DNA of 64,000 bases. Origin: Rhodococcus zopfii NBRC 100606 = JCM 9919 (lineage in GTDB: Bacteria > Actinomycetota > Actinomycetes > Mycobacteriales > Mycobacteriaceae). Below the pieces are notes generated by a model that had not been told where the DNA came from, searched no databases, and worked only from the letters and a program-made list of their open reading frames with translations. How positions within the stretch are numbered: the stretch's first letter is position 1; the number at the start of each line of letters is the position of its first letter. The position numbers and the translations under genes were made by a program. The stretch lies in contig NZ_BCXI01000015.1 in NCBI RefSeq assembly GCF_001895025.1, positions 1 through 64,000 on the forward strand, written 5' to 3'. Of this stretch, positions 40,843-49,501 are shown piece by piece.

Positions 40843-41865
40843 CTACTGGGCCAGACGCGGCATCTTCACGACCTGGCCCGCGTAGGACAGGCCGGCCCCG
40901 AAGGCGAGCAGCAGCGCGGTGTCGCCTTCCTTCACCTGGCCGGTGCGCAGCATCTTCTCCATCGCGAGCGGGATCGATGCGGCGGAGGTGTTGCCGGTCT
41001 CGATGATGTCGTCCGCGACCGCGACGGTGTCGGGAAGCTCGAGCTGCTTGACGATGACGTCGTTGATGCGCAGGTTCGCCTGGTGCGGAACGAATGCGTC
41101 GAGGTCGGTGACCGCGACCCCGGCCTTGTCGGCGATCTGGCGCGCGAACTTGCTCATCTCGAACGCCGCCCACCGGAACACCGCGGTGCCCTCCATGATG
41201 ATCCACGGACGCTTCTGGTCCGGGTTCTGGGCGAAGTCGACCCAATCCGGCTCCTGGCGGATCGCGTTGCCCTGCGCGCCGTCCGAACCCCACACGGTCG
41301 GTCCGATGCCGACCTCATCGGACGGTCCGACGACGACGGCGCCGGCGCCGTCACCGAAGATGAAGCGCACGGAGCGATCGGTGGGTTCGGTGGTGTCGCT
41401 CATCCGCTCGACACCGACGACCAGGACGTGCTCGGCGGTACCTGCCCGGACGAGGTCCGAGGCGACACCGAGCGCGTAGCAGAAGCCCGCGCAGCCGGCG
41501 GAGATGTCGAGAGCGCCGGCACCGCCGGTGCCGAGTCGATCGGCGACGGTCGCCGCGCACTGGGGCGTCTGCATCGGGTAGGTCGAGGTCGCCACGATGA
41601 CGGTGTCGATCTGCGCCCCCGAAAGGCGAGCCGCCTCGAGCGCCTTGGCACCCGCCGAGACCGCCATGTCGGCCACGGATTCCTCCGGGTGGGCCTTGGC
41701 GAAGCGCCGCGACTTGATGCCGGACCGCGACTGGATCCACTCGTCGCTCGAGTCGATCAGCTCGCAGATCTCCGCGTTGGTGACGACACGCTCGGGGCGG
41801 TGCACGCCCAGCCCGAGCAACGCGGTGTTCCGCAACGGGGCGGGACCGGCAATCTGTGCACCCAT
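40843..41865 (-). CDS. fabH: 3-oxoacyl-ACP synthase III (FabH-type KAS III)
   Basis: This 340-residue ketosynthase III condenses acyl-CoA with malonyl-ACP in type II fatty acid synthesis. The catalytic Cys125 lies in ISAGCAGFCYAL, His in VPHQANLRIND and Asn in ETGNTSAASIPLAM. RSGIKSRRFA and MEGTAVFRWA match mycolata FabH proteins that start mycolic-acid chain elongation. It is complete with the terminal LLLAFGAGLSYAGQVV. The start at 41865 is followed by an HNH gene in the same transcript. Divergent DUF4185 gene starts 185 bp away. Confidence 0.88.
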   Translation of the reverse strand: MGAQIAGPAPLRNTALLGLGVHRPERVVTNAEICELIDSSDEWIQSRSGIKSRRFAKAHPEESVADMAVSAGAKALEAARLSGAQIDTVIVATSTYPMQTPQCAATVADRLGTGGAGALDISAGCAGFCYALGVASDLVRAGTAEHVLVVGVERMSDTTEPTDRSVRFIFGDGAGAVVVGPSDEVGIGPTVWGSDGAQGNAIRQEPDWVDFAQNPDQKRPWIIMEGTAVFRWAAFEMSKFARQIADKAGVAVTDLDAFVPHQANLRINDVIVKQLELPDTVAVADDIIETGNTSAASIPLAMEKMLRTGQVKEGDTALLLAFGAGLSYAGQVVKMPRLAQ

Positions 41866-42050
41866 CAGGCGAACTCCTCTTCTTCGGGCACTGCGTGTCA
41901 GTGCACGACAACTTCAATACGGTAACGCGTGTCAGAATTGTGCCCGGGGTCACCTTCCCTGTGGTAGGCCCACACGTCCCGATCACAAGATCGAGAAGTT
42001 CCCAGGATTGCCTCGCAATCCGGGCACGGCACCTGCTAGCGTCCGGCGCT

Positions 42051-43184
42051 GTGCATCTGTTCGGGGGAAGTATTCGAAGGTCGATCCGATTCGGCGTCGC
42101 GGCTGCCACGGCCACCGCGTTGGCGCTGCCGTTGATTCCGGCGGTCGCGTCCGCCAATCCCAACGCAATCAACCCGATCCCGGGGCTGAACGGCGTGAAC
42201 GGCGTGCCTCAGCTCGGCGGACGGGCCCGGGCGGTGGCGCAGCAGACCGGCATTCTCAGTGAGAACCGGACACAGGACCTGAATGTGCTCGGCACCGACC
42301 TCGGAATCATGTGGGACAACGGCCGCGGCGAGATCCTCACGGCGTTCGGCGACACCGCAGGTCTCGGCCTGCCCAACCTGCTCTCGGGCAGCCTGTGGGC
42401 GTGGCGGAGCAACGTGCTGTTCCGCAGCAACGACCGCGACCTCGCCGACGGCATGAACTTCAGCAGCGCCGCGACCGACGTCTTCGGCCAGGCCAAGGAG
42501 CTGGTCCCGAGCCCGAAGATCCCGTTCATCGAGATCAGCCGGATTCCCACGGCGGGAGTCGCCGTCGGCGACACCCAGTATCTGAGTGCCATGTCGGTGA
42601 AGAACTGGGGTCCGGCCGGAACCTGGGAGACCAACTACTCCGGGTTGATCTTCTCGAACGACAACGGCGAGAACTGGGCGGCAGCCCCGGAGACGGCACG
42701 CCCGAGCGAGGGCGGCAACCGCAACTTCCAGATGAGCGCGTTCCTGAAGCGCGGCGGCTTCGTCTACCAGTACGGCACGCCCCCCGGCCGTGGGGGCCTC
42801 GTGCATCTGGCGCGCGTCCCCGAGTCACAGATCCGCGATCTCGGTGCCTACGAATACTGGGACGGCGGCGCCTGGGTGCGCGACGTGAACGCGGCGCGCC
42901 CGCTCATGGGTGACGGCGTCGCCGAACTGTCGGTGCAGTGGAACGACTACCTCGGCCAGTTCCTGATGCTCACCACCGACACGCACAACTCGGTCGTCAT
43001 GCGCCGCTCGCCGTCGGTGACGGGACCGTGGAGCGCGCCGGAGGTCATCGTCGACACCCGTGAACTCCCGAGCGCGTACGGCGCGTACATCCATCCGTGG
43101 TCGTCCGGCCCGGATCTGTACTTCCTGACCACCGTGCATCAGAACTACAACGTGTTGTTGATGCACACGACCCTGCACCGCTGA
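42051..43184 (+). CDS. Exported DUF4185 domain protein
   Basis: This 377-residue exported protein has a signal peptide with an RRSIRFGVAAATATALAL core, cleaved near AVASANP at about residue 36. The mature part has the DUF4185 pattern: LGTDLGIMWDNGRGEILTAF, GDTAGLGLPNLL, GLIFSNDNGENW and VQWNDYLGQFLMLTTDTHNS, resembling a five-bladed beta-propeller or glycosidase-like fold. The family is common in actinobacteria and has no proven role that I know of. The GTG start at 42051 is the first in-frame codon consistent with the signal peptide. It is divergent from fabH. Confidence 0.83.
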   Translation: MHLFGGSIRRSIRFGVAAATATALALPLIPAVASANPNAINPIPGLNGVNGVPQLGGRARAVAQQTGILSENRTQDLNVLGTDLGIMWDNGRGEILTAFGDTAGLGLPNLLSGSLWAWRSNVLFRSNDRDLADGMNFSSAATDVFGQAKELVPSPKIPFIEISRIPTAGVAVGDTQYLSAMSVKNWGPAGTWETNYSGLIFSNDNGENWAAAPETARPSEGGNRNFQMSAFLKRGGFVYQYGTPPGRGGLVHLARVPESQIRDLGAYEYWDGGAWVRDVNAARPLMGDGVAELSVQWNDYLGQFLMLTTDTHNSVVMRRSPSVTGPWSAPEVIVDTRELPSAYGAYIHPWSSGPDLYFLTTVHQNYNVLLMHTTLHR

Positions 43185-43201
43185 CGCGCTACCGTGCCCG
43201 C

Positions 43202-43810
43202 ATGGAGGCACGGGATTGGGACGAACGGTACGCGGCGGCGGACATGGTGTGGGGTGCGCCGCCGAACCCCGTCGTCGTCGAGTTCACCGCGGCACTGCCT
43301 CAGGGGCGAGCACTGGATCTGGCGTGCGGTGAGGGCAGGCACTCGCTGTGGCTCGCCACCCGCGGTTGGGAGGTCGACGGCGTCGACTTCTCCGGCGTCG
43401 CGATCGAGAAGGCCCGGCGGATCGCCGCGCAGGCACCCAAGCGCAGCCGTGATCGGCTGCGTTACATTCGCGCGGATGTGACCCGGGACGCTTTCGACGG
43501 TGAATATGATCTGATTCTCGCCGTATTCCTCCACCTCGTTGCACCACAGCGCGCAACCGTGATCGACAATGCGATCAATTCCCTGAAACCTGATGGAATC
43601 CTCATATTTCTGGGACACGATTCGACCAATCCCACGCTGGGCACCGGAGGCCCACAGGACCCCGAAATTCTTTACACCCCAGCAGATATCGTGAACGAAA
43701 TCGGCGGGAGACTGGAAATTGTCACCGCCGAAAGGCGAGCCCGGGAAACCGATTCGGGAACCGCCGTCGACGCCCTTGTCGTCGCCCGGAAATCCGCCCT
43801 TGGCAGTTAG
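43202..43810 (+). CDS. SAM-dependent methyltransferase
   Basis: A 202-residue class I methyltransferase. It has DWDERYAAADMVWGAPPNPV (5-24), the SAM motif I ALDLACGEGRHSLWLATRGW near 37-56, the acidic end of beta2 in VDGVDFSGVAI, and DLILAVFLHLV in the motif IV region. Members of this TehB/Mtase25-like group act on small molecules or metalloids. The gene sits 17 bp after the DUF4185 stop. Its 3' third (from about 43480) is clearly lower in GC than the flanks, which may mark a past recombination. Confidence 0.83.
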   Translation: MEARDWDERYAAADMVWGAPPNPVVVEFTAALPQGRALDLACGEGRHSLWLATRGWEVDGVDFSGVAIEKARRIAAQAPKRSRDRLRYIRADVTRDAFDGEYDLILAVFLHLVAPQRATVIDNAINSLKPDGILIFLGHDSTNPTLGTGGPQDPEILYTPADIVNEIGGRLEIVTAERRARETDSGTAVDALVVARKSALGS

Positions 43811-43849
43811 TTGCCCGGCGAGTAACATAGAGATGTTACCGACGAGTAA
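43811..43849. promoter_or_regulatory. fadE5 operator region with TTACYCnnGRGTAA-type sites
   Basis: TTACCGACGAGTAA (43836-43849) matches the 14-bp pattern TTACYCnnGRGTAA found between fadA2 and fabG4 and before tetR, with one mismatch. A variant with a longer spacer, TTGCCCGGCGAGTAA, is at 43811-43825. The palindrome GTAACATagagATGTTAC (43822-43839) overlaps both. This lies 57-96 bp before the fadE5 ATG, where a repressor would block transcription. Confidence 0.75.
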
Positions 43850-43906
43850 TAAGCTTGGGCGGTACTTGACATCACAGCTCGACCGCACCGCACTGGGAGA
43901 CACAGA

Positions 43907-45742
43907 ATGGGCCACTACAAGAGCAACCTCCGTGACCTCGAGTTCAATCTCTTCGAGGTCCTGAAGATCCAAACGCTCCTCGAGGCCGGCAAGTTCGGCG
44001 ATCTCGACGAGGACACCGCTCGGGGCATCCTGGCAGAGGTCAAGGCCCTCGCCGAGGGTCCGGCCGCCGAAGCCTTCGCCGACACCGACCGCAATCCCCC
44101 TGTGTTCGACCCCGAGACCCACTCGGTCTCCCTTCCGGAAGGCTTCAAGAAGGCGTTCCGCGCCTGGTGGGATGCCGGCTACTGGTCGATGGGCATCCCG
44201 GAGGCGATCGGCGGCACCGAAGCCCCGCGCTCGCTGCTGTGGGCCACCAACGAATTGATGCTGGGCGCGCAGCCGGCGGCCTTCATGTACGCCGCGGGCC
44301 CCGCCTTCGCCGGTGTCCTCTACGAGAACGGCACCGAGGAGCAGAAGCAGTGGGCGGCCACCTGCGTCGAGCGCGGCTGGGGCTCCACCATGGTCCTGAC
44401 CGAGCCCGACGCGGGCTCCGACGTCGGCGCCGGCCGCACCAAGGCGGTCCGGCAGGACGACGGCTCCTGGCACATCGAGGGCGTCAAGCGGTTCATCACC
44501 TCCGCCGACTCCGACGACCTGTTCGAGAACATCTTCCACCTGGTCCTGGCCCGTCCCGAGGGCGGCAAGCCGGGCACCAAGGGCCTGTCGCTGTTCTTCG
44601 TCCCGAAGTTCCACTTCGACTTCGAGAAGAACGAGCTCGGCGAGCGCAACGGCGTGTTCGTCACCAATGTCGAGCACAAGATGGGCCTCAAGGCCTCCGC
44701 GACCTGTGAGGTCACCTTCGGCGGCCACGGTGTCCCCGCCAAGGGCTGGCTCGTCGGCGAGATCCACGACGGCATCGCGCAGATGTTCGACGTCATCGAG
44801 CACGCCCGCATGATGGTCGGCACCAAGGCCATCTCCACGCTGTCCACCGGCTACCTCAACGCCCTCGACTACGCCAAGGAACGCGTGCAGGGCTCCGACA
44901 TCACGCAGATGGCGGACAAGACCGCACCGCGCGTGACGATCACCCACCACCCGGACGTCCGCCGCTCGCTGGCGATGCAGAAGGCATACGCCGAGGGCCT
45001 GCGCGCCGTGTACCTGTACACCGCCGCTCACCAGGACATCGTTGTCGCCGAGCAGGTTTCCGGTGCCGACGCGGACCTCGCGCACCGCATCAACGATCTG
45101 CTGCTGCCGATCGTCAAGGGCTGCGGCTCGGAGCGCGCCTACCAGTACCTGACGGATTCGTTGCAGACGCTCGGTGGCTCGGGCTTCCTGCAGGACTACC
45201 CGATCGAGCAGTACATCCGGGACTCGAAGATCGACTCGCTGTACGAGGGCACCACCGCCATCCAGGCGCAGGACTTCTTCTTCCGCAAGATCGCCCGTGA
45301 CCGCGGCGTCGCCCTGGCGCACGTCGCCGGCCAGATCAAGCAGTTCCTCGACTCGGATTCGGCCGACGAGCGCCTCAAGTCCGAGCGCGCCCTGCTGGCC
45401 ACCGCGCTCGAGGACGTGCAGGCCATGACCGCGACCCTCACCGGTTTCCTCATGGGCGCTCAGGAGCAGCCGAAGGAGCTCTACAAGGTCGGCCTCGGCT
45501 CGGTGCGTTACCTGCTCGCGTTCGGCGACCTGCTCATCGGCTGGCTGCTGCTGCAGCACGCCGAGATCGCCCTCGCCGCACTGGATGCCGGCGCGGACGC
45601 CAAGGATGTTCCGTTCTACGCGGGCAAGGTCGGGATCGCGTCGTTCTTCGCCAAGAACGTGCTGCCCGAGCTGACCGCTTCGCGCGGCATCATCGCCAAT
45701 GTCGACACCGACATCATGGAGCTCGACGAAGCGGCGTTCTGA
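43907..45742 (+). CDS. fadE5: Acyl-CoA dehydrogenase FadE5
   Basis: A 611-residue acyl-CoA dehydrogenase, the exact length I recall for M. tuberculosis FadE5. It oxidises acyl-CoA to trans-2-enoyl-CoA with [19 protein letters not shown] and [13 protein letters not shown] are the FAD/substrate regions. The catalytic Glu is 447 in [14 protein letters not shown]-terminal extension ([20 protein letters not shown]) is typical of this broad-specificity subgroup. GGGAGACACAGA precedes the ATG. It belongs with htdX, fabG4 and fadA2 by function, gene order and shared operators. A strong terminator follows at 45783-45821. Confidence 0.93.
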   Translation: MGHYKSNLRDLEFNLFEVLKIQTLLEAGKFGDLDEDTARGILAEVKALAEGPAAEAFADTDRNPPVFDPETHSVSLPEGFKKAFRAWWDAGYWSMGIPEAIGGTEAPRSLLWATNELMLGAQPAAFMYAAGPAFAGVLYENGTEEQKQWAATCVERGWGSTMVLTEPDAGSDVGAGRTKAVRQDDGSWHIEGVKRFITSADSDDLFENIFHLVLARPEGGKPGTKGLSLFFVPKFHFDFEKNELGERNGVFVTNVEHKMGLKASATCEVTFGGHGVPAKGWLVGEIHDGIAQMFDVIEHARMMVGTKAISTLSTGYLNALDYAKERVQGSDITQMADKTAPRVTITHHPDVRRSLAMQKAYAEGLRAVYLYTAAHQDIVVAEQVSGADADLAHRINDLLLPIVKGCGSERAYQYLTDSLQTLGGSGFLQDYPIEQYIRDSKIDSLYEGTTAIQAQDFFFRKIARDRGVALAHVAGQIKQFLDSDSADERLKSERALLATALEDVQAMTATLTGFLMGAQEQPKELYKVGLGSVRYLLAFGDLLIGWLLLQHAEIALAALDAGADAKDVPFYAGKVGIASFFAKNVLPELTASRGIIANVDTDIMELDEAAF

Positions 45743-45782
45743 TCGAGCCGCCCGGGGCCGACAGGCCCCGGCAGGGTTGACA

Positions 45783-45821
45783 GGCAGTGACCCCCATCGG
45801 ATTCCGGTGGGGGTCACTGCC
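45783..45821 (+). terminator. Hairpin terminator after fadE5
   Basis: A perfect 14-bp stem (45783-45796 with 45808-45821) on an 11-nt loop lies 40 bp after the fadE5 stop. Its 3' arm runs into a tandem repeat array (45815-45896). There is no T run, common in high-GC actinobacteria. Confidence 0.8.
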
Positions 45822-45896
45822 GTTCGGACGCACTGCCGTTCGGACGCACTGCCGTTCGGACGCACTGCCGTTCAGGGACACGGCCGTTCAGGGACA
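45815..45896. repeat. 16-bp tandem repeats and a 14-bp derivative
   Basis: CACTGCCGTTCGGACG is repeated exactly three times (45815-45830, 45831-45846, 45847-45862) with a partial fourth copy. GCCGTTCAGGGACA follows twice (45867-45880 and 45883-45896). The array extends into the last codons of the alcohol dehydrogenase relic and probably grew by slippage from the terminator arm. Confidence 0.85.
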
Positions 45897-46320
45897 GAAT
45901 GCTCGGTGTCGGAGACGACGACCCCACGCAGGTTTCGGCCCTCGTGCATGTCGGCGAAGCCTTGCGCGATGTCCTCGAGCTTGTAGGTGGTGATCAACTC
46001 GTCGAGCTTCAGCTTCCCCGACGTGTACAGGTCGATCATCCACGGGATGTCGGCCGTCGGCGTGGACGCGCCGAAAAGCGAACCCTGAAGCCGTTTCTGG
46101 TAGAGCACCAGTTCCATCGGGCTGATCGGTATTCCGACGTCGGTCATCTTGCCGAGCCCGGTGACCACGCAGGTTCCGGCCTTGCGGATCGCCGAGAACG
46201 CCTCCGCGATGTGCTCGCCGGTCGTGGCGCTCACGGTCACGATCGCAGCGTCGGCGCCCTGTCCGTTGGTACGAACGCGCGATCCTCGGTGGCCTCCGCC
46301 ATGTCCGCGACCGCGTTACT
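45872..46320 (-). pseudogene. Zinc alcohol dehydrogenase (NDMA-dependent type) C-terminal relic
   Basis: The minus-strand frame reads RTNGQGADAAIVTVSATTGE, then RKAGTCVVTGLGKMTDVGIP and LKLDELITTYKLEDIAQGFA, ending at 45872. This is the C-terminal third of an NDMA-dependent Zn-type alcohol dehydrogenase. A neighbouring frame supplies AVADMAEATEDRAF just upstream, so there is a frameshift near 46275. Everything N-terminal, including the zinc ligands and start, is missing. The break lies at the stop of the VanW gene (46316-46318), which suggests the VanW block replaced it. Confidence 0.78.
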
Positions 46321-49273
46321 CGCCGACGGCCGATGCGTCGGGCACGGCCGGCTCGTCCGTGGCGGATTCGGGTTCCGGGGCGCGGCTCGTCGTCGGCTGC
46401 GCACCGGGTTGCGGCCGGGCGCTCGGCGTCGGCGACGAACCGGATTCCGGTGTGCTTCCCGGCGAACCGGCGGGGTTCCGTTCCGGACCCGGCGCGGGCT
46501 CACGTTCGGACTCGGGCTCGATGCACTCGACGATCGGAACCGGGTCGTACTTGACGGTGCGGGTCGTGCGCGAAAGCTGCGCCCCGGTTTTGGCGTCCGT
46601 GATCACCCGGGTGTCGCTGACCGTGAAACCCTGTGCGCCGCTGGACGGAATGCACGAATCTCCCGCCGGAAGGGTGATCTTGTTCGGCGAAGTGAATGCC
46701 GTTCGGTCCCCGGTGAACGACTGCACGTCCACCGTCTTCGTCCCCCAGATCCGGACCGTGATGTCCGAGCTCGTGCCGATGGTCTGGATCAGCACACCCG
46801 TGTCGAAGGGGTTGCGGAACTGCAGGTCGATCGCGCCCTCGTACACGGTGGCCTCGCGTGCCGCCGGGTACCGCGAGATGTAGTAGCTGTGCTCGGTGTG
46901 GGCGACGTCCTCCATGCCGGCGAAATACGTTGCGTTGTAGAGGGTTGTCGCGAGCTGGCTGATGCCGCCACCGACGGCCGTGCCGGGCCGCCCGGCCTCG
47001 ATGATGCCGGATTCGACGTAGCCCTGGGCGGCACCGCGCGGACCGGTATATCCGTTGAGCGAGAACGTGTCTCCGGGCTTGACGAGGGCACCGTCGATCT
47101 CGGAGGCGGCGAGCCGGATGTTCACACCCGACGCGTAGGTGAACCCGCCGGTGGTGTACTCACCGATGACCTCGCGGATGCCCAGTTTCTCGGCGGCCTC
47201 GGTCGTGAGCGCGGGTTCCACCGGTGCGTACACCGCGGGCGTCGTCCGGTCGCCCGGCGCAGCCAGCAGCCGGGGCAGCGGCTCGAGGGTCTTCGCCCAG
47301 TCGACCAGCTCGCCCTTCACCGCGGGCACGACCGTCGGGCCGCTCCCCTCGATGACGATGCGCGCGTCCTTCGGTTCCACCTCGGTCTCCGCGAGCTGCG
47401 GACGCAGGAAGTCGATGACGGCTTCCGAGTGGTATTCGGGATTCAGGCCGCCGTCGCCGTCCGGCACGAAGGACAAGATCGTGCCGATCCGGTCGCGGGG
47501 CAGGGTTGCGACGGTGTTGTCGCGCCCCTGGACCTTCACGTCCGACTCGACCGCGGGGAACGCGATGTCGGTGAGTGCGCGATCGACCGCTTCGGGGGTG
47601 ACGGTCACCTCGATCGTCTCCACCGGGAGCGTGACGTCGCCGAATGCCCACCGCTCGGCGAACACGTCCGCGGCGACCTGCGGGTCGAGGTCCTGACCGG
47701 GTTGGGGGGACACCGCGACCGGGGTCGCACCCTCGAAGACGACGGTGCCTTCACGCGGGGCGCGTTCGGCGCTCGACCGCACGCCTTCGAGCGCGCTGGT
47801 CAGTGCCGCGTCGTCGCGGAGCGAGGCGACACCGATCTCGTCGCTGCCGAACAGGGACGCCAGCCGGGTGAAGGGGTTGAGCGGCTGCGATCCGATGCGG
47901 TCGAGGGTGTGTTCCCAATCGACCGCGAGACCGGCCTGCGACGGAACGACCTCGCCGGTGGTGTCGCCGGCGGTCACCTCGACGGGACGTCCGAGGCGGT
48001 CGCCGAGTTCGTCGCGCAGCAGCGTTTCGGCTTCGGTGACCGACTTACCGCCGATCTCGATTCCCGCGACGGTCACGCCGCGCGGAACGTTGCCCGACGT
48101 GACCGCAAGATCGACGCCGTAGAGGACCGCGAGTGCCGCGGCGACACCGCCGGCCGCGAGCGCGATCTTCCGCCACGGCGGACCCGCGGGTGAGGGCGAC
48201 CCCGCGGCATCCCCCGGCGGTGTCGTGGGCGGTTCGGAGGGCGGAGGCGGGACCGAGCCGGCGGCGACGGCCGGAACGACCTCGGTCACCGCGTCGTCAG
48301 CGGATCCGGCCGCAGCGAGATCGCCCGCCGATCGCTCTGTCGGCGGAACCGACGGGGGCTCGGCCGCGGACTCGGCCCGGGGCGGGGTGGACGGTGCACT
48401 CCTGACCGCGGACATGTCGATCGCGACGGTCGGGGCCGAGTCGTCGACAGCGGTGGGCGCCGCCGCGGCGGGTTCCGGCTGCGCGGCCGCTGATTCGGCA
48501 GGGGATTCGGCCGGCGTCGGGTCTTCGGCCCACGGATCGTCCCCGGCGAGGTCCGCCGCGTCCACCGGGGCAGGAGCCGAGGGCTCGGCGGCGGGTTCGA
48601 CATGCGGTTCGGTGACGACCGGCTCGGTGACGACAGGTGCGGTGACGACCGGCTCGGTGAAGGCGGGCTTGGTGAACGCGAACGGCGCTGGTTTCTGCGG
48701 CGCAGCCGGGATACCGGTGGTCGGGACCTCCCACGGACGGAGCTGCGCAGTCGTCGGCTCGGCAGCAGGTTCGGGAGTCGGCGCGGCATCCTGCCCGGGG
48801 GCCGCTTCCCGGTCGGCGGGTGCCTCCGGGACTGCGGGTGCCTCCGGGACTGCGGGAGCCTCCGGGACTGCGGGAGCCTCCGGTGCCAGGCTCTGCGGTT
48901 CCGGTTCCGGTTCCGGTTCCGGTTCCGGTTCCGGTTCCGGTTCCGGTTCCGGTTCCGGTTCCGGTTCCGGTTCGGGCGTCGCATCGGCGGCCGTCAGGGC
49001 GTCGTGCGCATCGGCGTTCCCCGCTGCGGGCGGTTCGTCCGCGGGTGCGGCTGTCGGTGTGGTCGGGAGCGGCGCCATCGAGACGAACCGTTCGGTGGCA
49101 GCCGGGCCGGCCGGCTCGGCAACGACGTCCGGTTTCGCGTCGGCGACTGTTCCCGCAGTGTCGTCCACTGCGGTGTCCCCGGCCGTCTCCGGCTTCTGCT
49201 GCGTCTCCGGCTCGTTGGGGGGAACGGCGCCGCTCATGTTCTCGCGCTCGTCCGCCCCGTTGTTACCACTCAC
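46316..49273 (-). CDS. VanW family membrane protein with Pro/Glu-rich tail and PG-binding-like repeats
   Basis: A 985-residue protein. Residues 1-360 are low-complexity Ala/Pro/Glu, including a PE-repeat block encoded at 48901-48972 and APAVPE repeats. One membrane segment is near 365-390 (IALAAGGVAAALAVLYGVDL). The periplasmic part has repeated PG_binding_4-like modules (VPRGVTVAGIEIGGKSVTEA). A C-terminal VanW domain follows (ESGIIEAGRPGTAVGGGISQ, LATTLYNATYFAGMEDVAHT) and then an acidic Pro-rich tail. VanW proteins are linked to cell-wall remodelling and glycopeptide resistance loci, but their activity is not established. GGAGGGA precedes the GTG at 49273. It interrupts fadA2 and fadE5. 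Confidence 0.83.
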   Translation of the reverse strand: MSGNNGADERENMSGAVPPNEPETQQKPETAGDTAVDDTAGTVADAKPDVVAEPAGPAATERFVSMAPLPTTPTAAPADEPPAAGNADAHDALTAADATPEPEPEPEPEPEPEPEPEPEPEPEPEPQSLAPEAPAVPEAPAVPEAPAVPEAPADREAAPGQDAAPTPEPAAEPTTAQLRPWEVPTTGIPAAPQKPAPFAFTKPAFTEPVVTAPVVTEPVVTEPHVEPAAEPSAPAPVDAADLAGDDPWAEDPTPAESPAESAAAQPEPAAAAPTAVDDSAPTVAIDMSAVRSAPSTPPRAESAAEPPSVPPTERSAGDLAAAGSADDAVTEVVPAVAAGSVPPPPSEPPTTPPGDAAGSPSPAGPPWRKIALAAGGVAAALAVLYGVDLAVTSGNVPRGVTVAGIEIGGKSVTEAETLLRDELGDRLGRPVEVTAGDTTGEVVPSQAGLAVDWEHTLDRIGSQPLNPFTRLASLFGSDEIGVASLRDDAALTSALEGVRSSAERAPREGTVVFEGATPVAVSPQPGQDLDPQVAADVFAERWAFGDVTLPVETIEVTVTPEAVDRALTDIAFPAVESDVKVQGRDNTVATLPRDRIGTILSFVPDGDGGLNPEYHSEAVIDFLRPQLAETEVEPKDARIVIEGSGPTVVPAVKGELVDWAKTLEPLPRLLAAPGDRTTPAVYAPVEPALTTEAAEKLGIREVIGEYTTGGFTYASGVNIRLAASEIDGALVKPGDTFSLNGYTGPRGAAQGYVESGIIEAGRPGTAVGGGISQLATTLYNATYFAGMEDVAHTEHSYYISRYPAAREATVYEGAIDLQFRNPFDTGVLIQTIGTSSDITVRIWGTKTVDVQSFTGDRTAFTSPNKITLPAGDSCIPSSGAQGFTVSDTRVITDAKTGAQLSRTTRTVKYDPVPIVECIEPESEREPAPGPERNPAGSPGSTPESGSSPTPSARPQPGAQPTTSRAPEPESATDEPAVPDASAVGE
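48901..48972 (+). repeat. Twelve perfect CCGGTT hexanucleotide repeats in the VanW coding sequence
   Basis: CCGGTT is repeated 12 times without error (72 bp) inside the VanW gene, encoding alternating Pro and Glu (on the minus strand). Each gain or loss of one unit changes the protein by two residues and keeps the frame. Such tracts are prone to slippage, so the length is probably polymorphic among strains. The adjacent APAVPE codons form a second, less perfect repeat. Confidence 0.95.
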
Positions 49274-49386
49274 CCGTGTCCCTCCGACTGGGCACCCCCG
49301 AGCGGGTGCGCCTCGTCATCCAGCCTAAATGCCGGCCCGCGCCGACTCCGATTCGAGCCGGTCCTCAACGACCCGGAAACGAGAAT

Positions 49387-49433
49387 GACCCCGCGTTGCC
49401 ACCAGGTCGGGGGTCAGGCAGCAATGCGGGGTC
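49387..49433 (-). terminator. Hairpin between vanW and fadA2
   Basis: GACCCCGCGTTGC (49387-49399) pairs with GCAATGCGGGGTC (49421-49433) through 12 Watson-Crick pairs and one G-T pair around a 21-nt loop. It lies between the fadA2 stop (49502) and the VanW start, both read leftward, and is the probable fadA2 terminator. Confidence 0.6.
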
Positions 49434-49501
49434 GCTAGGTCTATCGACCCGCTCCCACGGGTGTTACAGACCTTCCGGAATTTTTTTGGTGCGGTTCCGT
49501 C

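Noticed and set aside
43145-45865. 906-codon minus-strand open frame across fadE5
   Set aside because: It is a shadow of fadE5 and the methyltransferase, rich in Arg/Gly/Val-Leu repeats, with no family motif and no ribosome binding site.
48901-48972. CCGGTT tract considered as an array or telomere-like structure
   Set aside because: It is within an open frame and encodes a Pro-Glu repeat.
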